From an uncultured Eubacteriales bacterium (lineage in GTDB: Bacteria; Bacillota; Clostridia; Christensenellales; Aristaeellaceae), in contig CACYZW010000002.1 in the NCBI GenBank assembly GCA_902778995.1, positions 1 to 64,000 of the forward strand: a stretch of DNA of 64,000 nt, written 5' to 3'. How positions within the stretch are numbered: the first letter of the stretch is position 1; the number at the start of each line of letters is the position of its first letter. Positions 50,910 to 58,496 of this stretch are shown here, piece by piece. Both the position numbers and the translations under genes were made by a program. The notes beneath the pieces were generated by a model that saw only the letters and a list, made by a program, of their open reading frames with translations, was not told the DNA's origin and made no database searches.

Positions 50910-51980
50910 TCAGTCGGTCTTGTCTGTGGAGGCGTCTTCGCCGCGCAGATGGACCTTGGTCGCCGCCATACGCCTGCGATCATCCGTCATGGCGGCGTAA
51001 TGCCTGCGCGTCGTATTCACATCGCTGTGACCCAGGACGTCAGCCACCAGATAGATGTCTCCCGTCTCGTGGTAGAGGTTTGTGCCGAAGGTACTGCGCA
51101 GCTTGTGCGGGCTCAGCTTTTTTTTCAGCGGCGCGGCCATCGAAGCGTACTTCTTGACCATGTTCTGCACCGCTCGCACGGAGATGCGCCGGTTTTGCAG
51201 CGATAGAAACAGCGCGCCTTCGTGACCGGGAACCGGCGTGATTTCCCGGCGTACCTTCATATAATTCATTAAAACCCGGGCAACCTCGTCGGGAAAGTAG
51301 AGTATGGCCTGATTGCCGCCCTTGCGGGTCACCAAAAATCCGTTGATAGTAAAATCGATATCATCAATGTTGATGCCCACCAATTCGCTCACGCGGATGC
51401 CGGTTCCCAAGAACAGCGTCAGTATCGCCAGATCGCGGGCGCGGGTGTGTTCGTTGTACTTCTTTTGATGCTCTGTTTGCATATCTCCGTTTTCCACCAT
51501 ATCCAGCATACGGGCGACCTCGTCGATCTCCAGACGTATGATGGGCTTCTGGTGGCGCTTGGGCATGTCCACCAGCGCAGCGGGATCGGAATCAATATAG
51601 CCATTTTTATACAGAAATTTGTAAAAACTTCGCAAAGACGAAAGCTTTCGCTGTTTGCCCAATTCCTGATTCGTAATTTCAACGTCTTCCCGCATATACA
51701 GGGTAAGGTAGTCCAGATACATGTAGATATCACGGGAAGTCACTTTGGCGATATCAGAGGCCTCCAGCGCGCTCGGCTTACTGCCGGCGAACTTCGGAAG
51801 CTCCTGCGTCAGGAAATCAAAAAAGAGCTTCAAATCGGATATATAAGCGTAGCGCGTCAAGGGCTGCGTTGTGGCGTCGATGGCATTGATGAAGTCAAAG
51901 CAAACGTCGGGCAGCTTGCGAAGCGCTTCACGGATGCGAAGCTGAAGCGCCTTGGCGCGTTGTTCGGAATAATCGGACAT
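50910..51980 (-). CDS. Tyrosine recombinase (XerS-like)
   Basis: The protein is 356 residues. The N-terminal SAM-like DNA-binding domain is long, with an extra linker segment (residues about 45-130). The catalytic residues are present: Arg in LGTGIRVSELVG, Lys in VTRKGGN, HKLRSTFG (His, Arg), His in LGHSDVNTTRRHY and the Tyr nucleophile. Length and the split N-domain resemble the single-protein recombinase XerS of streptococci rather than roughly 300-residue XerC/XerD. ATG 51980 has AGGAGG about 10 nt upstream; a TTG extension is rejected. There is no phage gene nearby, so a chromosome dimer resolution role is plausible. Confidence 0.85.
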   Translation of the reverse strand: MSDYSEQRAKALQLRIREALRKLPDVCFDFINAIDATTQPLTRYAYISDLKLFFDFLTQELPKFAGSKPSALEASDIAKVTSRDIYMYLDYLTLYMREDVEITNQELGKQRKLSSLRSFYKFLYKNGYIDSDPAALVDMPKRHQKPIIRLEIDEVARMLDMVENGDMQTEHQKKYNEHTRARDLAILTLFLGTGIRVSELVGINIDDIDFTINGFLVTRKGGNQAILYFPDEVARVLMNYMKVRREITPVPGHEGALFLSLQNRRISVRAVQNMVKKYASMAAPLKKKLSPHKLRSTFGTNLYHETGDIYLVADVLGHSDVNTTRRHYAAMTDDRRRMAATKVHLRGEDASTDKTD

Positions 51981-52057
51981 ATGAGGGGCGCCTCCTGTCA
52001 ATTTGGGCTCTATCTCTTCGCAAAAGCTGCCTTTTACGCATAGATGCAGATGGTGCC

Positions 52058-52306
52058 CTATTGCTTCCTAAAGCATTCGAAGGGTTCCTCACCCTCGTCG
52101 CTGTTCATCAGATCCCGACGCAGCTGGTCGTATTCCGCCGATCCGTCGTCAATAATTTCATCGATTTCGATGGCTGCGTAATCCGCGCCGGTCTTCAGAC
52201 ACTGCATGCAATTGTCGCAGATCTTGTTCGGATCCAGATCGCATACGCTGCATTCGCCGCAATCATCGCACAGCTTGCTTTCGTCGAGCACACAGATCTT
52301 CGCCAT
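52058..52306 (-). CDS. Small Cys-rich acidic protein
   Basis: The protein is 82 residues. The first half contains eight Cys in pairs (KLCDDCGECSVCDLDPNKICDNCMQC is the region at residues 12-37), a probable metal or Fe-S binding knuckle. The second half is very acidic (EIDEIIDDGSAEYDQL). It is conserved in style with small Clostridia proteins but has no assigned function. It precedes the recombinase by 77 bp on the same strand. Confidence 0.7.
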   Translation of the reverse strand: MAKICVLDESKLCDDCGECSVCDLDPNKICDNCMQCLKTGADYAAIEIDEIIDDGSAEYDQLRRDLMNSDEGEEPFECFRKQ

Positions 52307-52336
52307 AGCCGACGGCCTCCCTTTCCAATCGGATCG

Positions 52337-53089
52337 TCAATCCTCGATCACCTGATGACACAGTTTGTTTATGGAGCGCTTCACCGCATCGCGGCTGTTG
52401 CCCCAGGGTTTGTCTTGATTGCGATAGTCGAATTTGCTGGTGAACCATTCGATTTCGCCATCAAGGCGCTCAAAGCTCTTCGTTTCGATATCTGTGAGCG
52501 TATCCACAAAGCGCTTCAAAAGGTCGCCGGAAAGGTGCTTTGGCGCCATTTCCAGCGCTTGGGCATAATGTCTGAGACACATGCCCTTTGAGCGCGCAAA
52601 GAGCTCAGGAAATTCCGCTTCGTGCCTGTACATGTACAGCACGGTATACATGTAACGCTCCATGTTTTCGCGAACGCGCTCGCAGATCAGGCAGCTTTCC
52701 TCTATAGCCCTCAGCGCGTCTACGGGCCCCTGGAAGCCTGCGCCCCTGGATCCCCCAAATCGCTTGAAAATGGGCTTCCCTGTTTCGTCGGCAGCCGCCT
52801 GTCTGGCTTGGGAAGCGATGTCGCTCAGGCGCTTGGACGTCTGTTTCATGTAGGTATGCGTCATCAGTGCGAGCCCAAGCCGGTTGCCAACGTCGTACAT
52901 CCGCTTGAAATGAACGGCGCAAAAGCCCTTTTCATTGACTTCAACGCGCTGGCTCGGCTCCATCACGGATTCGCCCAGAAAATAGCTCACGTTGGCGTTT
53001 TCCGCTCTGGCGTGAAGCAGGCACATCGGGCATTCACAGTCCTGACGATAGCCTTCCCACACCGGCGCGGTATCAATATGCTGCTTCAT
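52337..53089 (-). CDS. DUF6062-type protein with repeated Cys/His motifs
   Basis: The protein is 250 residues. Two similar Cys/His sets are visible. The first is CPMC near residue 20 with GFCAVH near 57. The second is CLICERV near 135 with GMCLRHY near 168. Each CxxC plus CxxH set could bind zinc or another metal. The rest is helical. The family is annotated only as a domain of unknown function. The minus-strand start is followed by the Cys-rich gene 30 bp downstream, so the two probably share a transcript. Confidence 0.75.
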   Translation of the reverse strand: MKQHIDTAPVWEGYRQDCECPMCLLHARAENANVSYFLGESVMEPSQRVEVNEKGFCAVHFKRMYDVGNRLGLALMTHTYMKQTSKRLSDIASQARQAAADETGKPIFKRFGGSRGAGFQGPVDALRAIEESCLICERVRENMERYMYTVLYMYRHEAEFPELFARSKGMCLRHYAQALEMAPKHLSGDLLKRFVDTLTDIETKSFERLDGEIEWFTSKFDYRNQDKPWGNSRDAVKRSINKLCHQVIED

Positions 53090-53141
53090 TGTACAGTCAC
53101 ATCCTTTGGAAGCACTGATCTCTATTGATTAATAAACCGCA

Positions 53142-53555
53142 TCACGCCTTCTGCTTAAAGGCGTGGCGGCACTTGCCGCAGGTCATCGTAACCTCTCCCA
53201 CCCCTCTGGGCAGGCGCAATCTTGTCTTGCATTCCGGGCATTTGAAATATTTGTACTTCCTGATGTTTTTCATGCGATTGAAAAACTGCCTTACGGACAA
53301 TGATGTTTTGCGCCAGAAATTTAAAAAAGCGGCGTTTTCCGCGTACCGTTTCTCGAGATTGCGGGACAGCATGCGAAACATCGCGAAGGCGTAGAGCGCC
53401 AAACTCAACAGATAAACGATCCTCAAATGAAAGATGCTGCTGAGCATCGACAGCACGACGCCCGAAATCAAAAGCGCCAGCGAGAGCTCATCTGCGCCTC
53501 GACGCCCGGCCATAAACCTTTGAAAGCCCGCTTTGAGCTTTTCCAGCAGGGACAT
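53142..53555 (-). CDS. Membrane protein with C-terminal zinc ribbon
   Basis: The protein is 137 residues. Two adjacent transmembrane helices occupy residues 24-62 (LSLALLISGVVLSML and IVYLLSLALYAFAMF). A basic amphipathic stretch follows. The C-terminus has CPECKTRLRLPRGVGE and CGKCRHAF, a four-Cys zinc ribbon of the translation-factor type. There is no enzyme motif. GGAGGCG precedes the ATG. Function is unknown; neighbours include a DnaJ protein. Confidence 0.75.
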   Translation of the reverse strand: MSLLEKLKAGFQRFMAGRRGADELSLALLISGVVLSMLSSIFHLRIVYLLSLALYAFAMFRMLSRNLEKRYAENAAFLNFWRKTSLSVRQFFNRMKNIRKYKYFKCPECKTRLRLPRGVGEVTMTCGKCRHAFKQKA

Positions 53556-53600
53556 TTGAACGCCTCCTATGTCAATCCTGATAAATTATCAGCTGAATAA

Positions 53601-54263
53601 TCACCGATACCTGCCGTAATAACCGCCGCCAAATCCGCCGCCGCAGCAGTTACAAAGGCAGTTGCAAAGCAGGCTCGTCAAGCAGCAGCCCAGAAGAGGA
53701 CTGCCGCACATAACCGTCGGCATGGAAAAACCTCGGTCCGATGTTCCGGTTTGATAATACCGCGTGTTGCCCTCCAGACGGCTCAAAAGCACTCTGTATT
53801 CAAAGTTGTTGGGGTTCATGCTTACGGCCTGGCGCGCGTAATTGAGCGCCGCCACGCGGTTGCCCAAACCCAGGCTCGCCTCGCCGCACAGGTAATACCA
53901 TTCGGCGTTGCGTTCCATAATGTCCTCCAGGACGCGCATGGCCTCCTGATAATGGCCCGAGCGAATGTAATTGCGCGCTGCCTGGATGTGAGGATTGGCG
54001 CTTCCCTGGGTATCGCCGCCGCCAAATCCCTGACCGTAGCCGTAGGTATTGCCATTGCCCGATGCGTTCGTCCCTTCCCTGCGCCATTTCATGACCGTGG
54101 AATAGGCCTCGTTGACCTCTTTCATTCTGGCCTCAGCCTCCGCAGAGCCGTTGTTCACATCGGGATGATATTTTTTGGCCAAGGCGCGGTAGGCCTTCTT
54201 GACCTCATCGTCGGTGGCTTGGGGCGAAACGCCCAATACGCGATAGGGATCCTGCATCATCAA
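53601..54263 (-). CDS. DnaJ-domain protein with TPR-like helices and Cys/Gly-rich tail
   Basis: The protein is 220 residues. The J domain (residues 4-65) has the HPD motif in [10 protein letters not shown] Gly/Asn-rich linker follows, then two TPR-like helical pairs ([48 protein letters not shown]). The tail holds eight Cys in [22 protein letters not shown], followed by Gly-rich [13 protein letters not shown]. The J domain would stimulate an Hsp70. The start overlaps the DUF5685 stop, so the two are coupled; MMM at the start leaves the exact ATG open by 1-2 codons. Confidence 0.82.
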   Translation of the reverse strand: MMMQDPYRVLGVSPQATDDEVKKAYRALAKKYHPDVNNGSAEAEARMKEVNEAYSTVMKWRREGTNASGNGNTYGYGQGFGGGDTQGSANPHIQAARNYIRSGHYQEAMRVLEDIMERNAEWYYLCGEASLGLGNRVAALNYARQAVSMNPNNFEYRVLLSRLEGNTRYYQTGTSDRGFSMPTVMCGSPLLGCCLTSLLCNCLCNCCGGGFGGGYYGRYR

Positions 54264-55102
54264 GCTCCTTTATAATGCGCGTTCCGCTTGCTTTGCAGAT
54301 ACGCATACTTGCTCCATACGCCGGAATACAGCACGTTGCGAATAATATCCGCGTCCAAAATGACGGGCAACCGCTCGAAAGCGTCGGCGGCGTCCGCGAT
54401 CATCGTCATGAGCGCCGCCTTGCACAGCTGCTCATAATCCGCCTTGTCCCGAAGCGGCTTCAGGGGGTTGTAGCTGCCCCGGCGCACATCCCTGGGCAGA
54501 TCGTCGTAGGCGTCCATGAAATAGACATAGCGCCCGAGGCCGTCGCCGATTGCTTTCAGCTCCTGCGAAAAATCCGTCCGTTCCGGCCAGACGAACAGCT
54601 CTGACAGCATACGGCCGGTGGCGTTGACGGGCAAATCGATTTGAAGGACGTCGTCCTTCTCCCATTCGTGAATATCATCAAGCCATTTTTCTATCGCGGC
54701 ACAGCGCTCAGGATAGGCCTGTTCTATGCCCCGATAGGCCTTGCGCAGCAGCGTCGCCTCTCCTGCGGACAGGGGGTTCTTATCGTCGCGCCAGTCGTCC
54801 CTGCACTTGTGATAGGCCAGCGCGATATTCATATCCGCCACGTAATCCATCACCGGTGTCGAAACGTAATCGTGCTGCCTTGCGGGATTTGCGATACAGC
54901 GTTCCCGCTTTGTGGATTCCCCGGGTTCATAGAGCGCGTTCAAAAGCGTCGCCAGAAATGTCAGATCGTAGCTGAGCGTAGTGCTCGTCAAAAAGCCGTG
55001 CCTCTTTCTCAGCGTCCGACAAAGGCCGCAATACATGGCCTTGAACCGCCGCTGCCGATCCTCAGAAAGTGTCTCGGGATAAGTAACGATGTATCCGAAC
55101 AC
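54260..55102 (-). CDS. DUF5685 family protein
   Basis: The protein is 280 residues and largely helical. The signature N-terminus [20 protein letters not shown] leads to [13 protein letters not shown] and [19 protein letters not shown] later [14 protein letters not shown] and [11 protein letters not shown] give Asp-rich helices reminiscent of the all-alpha isoprenyl synthase fold, but this is only a resemblance. It is co-transcribed with the DnaJ gene (4-bp overlap), an arrangement known in other Clostridia. The role is unknown. Confidence 0.8.
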   Translation of the reverse strand: MFGYIVTYPETLSEDRQRRFKAMYCGLCRTLRKRHGFLTSTTLSYDLTFLATLLNALYEPGESTKRERCIANPARQHDYVSTPVMDYVADMNIALAYHKCRDDWRDDKNPLSAGEATLLRKAYRGIEQAYPERCAAIEKWLDDIHEWEKDDVLQIDLPVNATGRMLSELFVWPERTDFSQELKAIGDGLGRYVYFMDAYDDLPRDVRRGSYNPLKPLRDKADYEQLCKAALMTMIADAADAFERLPVILDADIIRNVLYSGVWSKYAYLQSKRNAHYKGA

Positions 55103-55149
55103 GTTCGCGTCTCCTCAACCTTGTTTACACTTATTATAACGGGTCATTG

Positions 55150-55378
55150 TTAAGGAAATACCGCATAATCGAGTCGTGCAGTAACGAGCTGAATTTTAGT
55201 CGATTGCAAACTGCAAATTTCGAAGGCTTGCTGGCGGCAAGTCAAGAAATCAGCAGGCAGCAAGCGGCTGAAATTCAGCCGTTAATGCTGCGCCATGAAC
55301 ATTGTGCGGTGTTTTCCTTAAATAATCGAATCATGCCGTAATGCGTGCGCCATGAGCGTTGCGCGGTGCTTCCTTTAG
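55150..55378. repeat. Full-length dispersed repeat (MITE-like) with partial second end
   Basis: The left end TTAAGGAAATACCGCA (55150-55165) and right end TGCGGTGTTTTCCTTAA (55305-55321) are inverted relative to each other with one mismatch. They enclose about 140 bp without an ORF of substance. The interior includes GGCTGAAATTCAGCC. A second degenerate right-end copy (GCGCCATGAGCGTTGCGCGGTGCTTCC) runs on to 55375. It lies between the DUF5685 and radA genes. Confidence 0.75.
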
Positions 55379-55387
55379 CGGAGGGGT

Positions 55388-56776
55388 TCACCGGCCCGCG
55401 CCGTGAAGCCCCAGTTCGACCATGGCCTGGGTTACTGTTTCCACGCCGATAACATGTATGCCATCGGGTATCCTAAATCCCCTCAGGTTGTACTTGGGCA
55501 ATATGACATGGTCGAAGCCCAGGCGGGCGCATTCCGCAATGCGCCGTTCCGCCTGTGAAATGGCGCGCACCTCGCCGGCCAGCCCCACCTCGCCCATCAC
55601 GGCCCAGTTGGCCGCGATGCCCTTGTTTCTGTGGGATGACGCGACCGCCATGCACAGCGCGAGATCCGCCGCCGGCTCCGTCAGCGACATGCCGCCTGCG
55701 ATGTTGATGTACACGTCCTGGTCGTACATGCGCAGCCCTGCCCGCTTTTCCAGTACCGCCAGCAACAGCGACAGCCTGCCCTGATCCACGCCGGACGCCA
55801 TCCTTCTGGGATTGCCGAAAGCCGTGGTGGCGACCAGCGCCTGAACGTCTGTCAGAAGCGGCCTCGATCCTTCAATCGCGCACATCACCACGCAGCCGCT
55901 GGCATCGTGCGCGCGCTCTGAAAGCAGCGCTTCACTGGCATTTTCGACCTCTTGCATCCCCCGCTCCGTCATTTCAAACATTCCCAGCTCGTTGACGGAG
56001 CCAAAGCGGTTTTTGACCGCCCGAAGCAGCCGGTATTGATGCTGCCGGTCGCCCTCGAAATACAGAACCGCGTCCACCATATGCTCCAGTATCCTCGGAC
56101 CTGCGATTGCCCCTTCCTTGGTGACGTGGCCGACGAGAAAGATGCTGCATCCACTCTGCTTCGCCAGTCGCATCAGCATCGAGGCGCATTCGCGCACCTG
56201 AGAGACGCTTCCGGGCGCGCTGGCCATCTCCGGCCTGTACATCGTCTGTATGGAATCGACGATCATCACGCCGGGCGACAGCTCCTGCATGCGCCGCTCC
56301 ACGGTATTCATATCGTTTTCAGACAATACATAAAAGCCTGTCCCGGATACCCCAAGGCGCCTGGCCCGCATCTTGATCTGCCGACTGGATTCCTCGCCGG
56401 ACACGTACAGCACGCACGCGCCTTCGTTCGCCATATTGGCGCAAAGCTGGGTCAGCAGCGTGGATTTGCCGATACCCGGATCGCCGCCCACCAGGACAAG
56501 GGAGCCGTCCACAACGCCGCCGCCCAGTACGCGGTCCAGTTCGGCGATACCGGTGGAGCGGCGCGCCATGGCCTCGTCGGGAATGTCGTCAACCCGAACC
56601 GCCTGGGCACCGCTGCCCGGCGCGCGCTTCAGCTTTTTATCCTCCAGTTTTGCCGCAGGCGCCGCTTCCTGTTCCTCAAAGGTATTCCAATTGCCGCAAT
56701 CCGGGCATTTCCCCATCCACTTTGGCGTTTCATGGCCGCACACGTTGCAAACATAAACCGTTCTGATCTTTGCCAC
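55388..56776 (-). CDS. radA: DNA repair protein RadA (Sms)
   Basis: The protein is 462 residues. An N-terminal zinc finger (CNVCGHETPKWMGKCPDC) is followed by a RecA-like ATPase with Walker A GGDPGIGKST. The RadA-specific KNRFGS motif comes next. The Lon-like C-terminal domain carries VYINIAGGMSLTEPAADLAL. RadA is a branch-migration helicase in recombination. GTG 56776 was chosen because GGGGGAGG lies 8 nt upstream on the minus strand; the upstream frame has no site. It is convergent to nothing nearby and may be the head of the minus-strand block. Confidence 0.94.
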   Translation of the reverse strand: MAKIRTVYVCNVCGHETPKWMGKCPDCGNWNTFEEQEAAPAAKLEDKKLKRAPGSGAQAVRVDDIPDEAMARRSTGIAELDRVLGGGVVDGSLVLVGGDPGIGKSTLLTQLCANMANEGACVLYVSGEESSRQIKMRARRLGVSGTGFYVLSENDMNTVERRMQELSPGVMIVDSIQTMYRPEMASAPGSVSQVRECASMLMRLAKQSGCSIFLVGHVTKEGAIAGPRILEHMVDAVLYFEGDRQHQYRLLRAVKNRFGSVNELGMFEMTERGMQEVENASEALLSERAHDASGCVVMCAIEGSRPLLTDVQALVATTAFGNPRRMASGVDQGRLSLLLAVLEKRAGLRMYDQDVYINIAGGMSLTEPAADLALCMAVASSHRNKGIAANWAVMGEVGLAGEVRAISQAERRIAECARLGFDHVILPKYNLRGFRIPDGIHVIGVETVTQAMVELGLHGAGR

Positions 56777-56815
56777 CTTCGTCGCCTCCCCCGTGCGCCT
56801 GTTGGCATGCCGCAG

Positions 56816-56832
56816 GCTTAAGGAAACACCCA
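56816..56832. repeat. End fragment of the dispersed repeat
   Basis: CTTAAGGAAACACC matches the terminal sequence of the repeat family. No second end is visible nearby. It lies 40 bp upstream of radA. Confidence 0.45.
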
Positions 56833-56930
56833 TAAAGGGCATTTTTCAGGATTATATCACATTCGGACGGGAAAGTGCGGATTTCCGGATTTTATTTACC
56901 TGTTCTTATAATAATACCCATGATCTCAAC

Positions 56931-56959
56931 TTGTCAGCCCAAATAAAAAAAACTATAAT
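56931..56959 (+). promoter_or_regulatory. SigA promoter of the metallophosphoesterase-like gene
   Basis: TTGTCA (56931-56936) and TATAAT (56954-56959) have a 17-bp A-rich spacer. They lie 31 bp before the ATG at 56990. Confidence 0.8.
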
Positions 56960-56989
56960 ATAATGAGGTGTTTTGTTAGGAGTATCGCA

Positions 56990-58438
56990 ATGCCGGAAGA
57001 AGAGCAAAAAAAGAAATCCACAAAGACGATCATCCCCATATCGAAGATCGACAGCAGCGCTTCGGGCGATGTTTTGCGCGACGAATCCTCTCAATACGGC
57101 GATGACGCAGAGATTCGCCTGCCCCGCAGAAAGCGCACGGACGCGCGCGTCCCCATCATAAAGAACAGAACAGACGACGCTCAGAAGCAAAAGGAAAAGG
57201 AAAGCACTTCAAAAAGCCCCAAAAAGGCAAAAAAAGGCAGCTCGGCGTTTCCAGAGGTAACCCCAAAGCGCAAAAAGAAGGGACGGAAGAGACGAAAAAA
57301 ACGCCGCTCCCTGTTCGAGCTGATGAGCGGCTCCGGCACTGAAGGGTTGTTTCGTCCCATTCGCGTGTTTGGCCGGGATATTCGATTCTGGCCGCTGATT
57401 CTGTTGGCGGCCCTGGCTTTCATGGCCGTCGGGGTCATGCTCAACAACAGTAATTTGACGATTACCGAGCAGACCGTTACGGTGGTCGGCCTGCCCGAAG
57501 ATATGGAAGGCTATCGCATCGTCGTGCTCTCTGACATGAACGGCAGACGCTTTGGCGACAGCCAGAGCCTGCTGTTGCGAACCCTGAACGGCATCAAATA
57601 CGACGCCATATTTTGCCTCGGGGATATGGTTGGCAAGAGCGGCAACGCGCAACCCTTTTGGGAATTCATAGAGGGGCTCAAGCGTCCCGAAAAGGTCTAT
57701 TTTATCTGCGGTGATTCCGACCCAGGTCCTTATTTGAGCCGTGCGCGCGGCACGGAGGGTGTGCTTTCACAGCTCATACTTGAGGACTGGATATTGGGGG
57801 CGATTGAGCGCGGGGCCAACTATGTGGACGCGCCTGTGGGAATCCCCGTCAAAAAACAAACGCTGTGGATCTCCCCCGCCACATTGCTCAACCTGGAAAC
57901 CATCACCACCCTGGCCGTCTGGGAGGATCAGACAGAGCAGGAGGAGGATGGCGTGCGTTCCGGCATCGTGGACGACTATACCCACCTGCCCATTACCACC
58001 TACCGGTACAAGCTGGCCCAAAGGCTGTACGAAGCCCAGCGAAAAATGAACGCTTCGGATATTCACATATCCCTCGCGCACGAAATGCCCGCCGAATCGT
58101 TTATCTATACCTCAGAGGATCACAAGCAACAATCCGAGCGTTTTCTGGCTGCCCCGGATTTGATACTTGCCGCCCATTATTGCGGCGGCGTTTGGAGGCT
58201 GCCCTTCCTCGGCGCTTTTTACGTGCCCGACAGTACGCTGCCCCGAGGCGGCTGGTTCCCGGATCAGCGCAAAGTCAGCGGCCTGTCCGCCGTCGGTGAA
58301 AGCCAGGCGTATATCACGCGCGGATTGTCCACCAACGGTTCGACGCCGCTTATGCCCTTCCGCCTCTTCAACGCGCCGGAAATATCGGTGATCACGCTGA
58401 CCTCTACACTGCCGGAGAATATGCTGGAGGCGGGTTAA
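56990..58438 (+). CDS. Membrane protein with degenerate metallophosphoesterase domain
   Basis: The protein is 482 residues. Residues 1-125 are a hydrophilic, strongly basic tail (runs such as KRKKKGRKRRKKRR). One transmembrane helix follows (FWPLILLAALAFMAVGVML). The remainder, outside the membrane by the positive-inside rule, looks like a calcineurin-type phosphoesterase. Its motifs are altered: the DxH site reads SDMNG (Asp182), GDxxD reads GDMVG, GNHD reads GDSD, and GHxHGG reads AHYCGG. One His remains in SLAHEMP. Metal binding is therefore doubtful. ATG 56990 has TAGGAG 9 nt upstream. It lies 58 bp before the germination operon. Confidence 0.7.
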   Translation: MPEEEQKKKSTKTIIPISKIDSSASGDVLRDESSQYGDDAEIRLPRRKRTDARVPIIKNRTDDAQKQKEKESTSKSPKKAKKGSSAFPEVTPKRKKKGRKRRKKRRSLFELMSGSGTEGLFRPIRVFGRDIRFWPLILLAALAFMAVGVMLNNSNLTITEQTVTVVGLPEDMEGYRIVVLSDMNGRRFGDSQSLLLRTLNGIKYDAIFCLGDMVGKSGNAQPFWEFIEGLKRPEKVYFICGDSDPGPYLSRARGTEGVLSQLILEDWILGAIERGANYVDAPVGIPVKKQTLWISPATLLNLETITTLAVWEDQTEQEEDGVRSGIVDDYTHLPITTYRYKLAQRLYEAQRKMNASDIHISLAHEMPAESFIYTSEDHKQQSERFLAAPDLILAAHYCGGVWRLPFLGAFYVPDSTLPRGGWFPDQRKVSGLSAVGESQAYITRGLSTNGSTPLMPFRLFNAPEISVITLTSTLPENMLEAG

Positions 58439-58496
58439 ACAGCGCCTGTTTCAGAAATACAGAACCCGCAGTTCCGGCGGCTTTCCCGCCAAAGTT

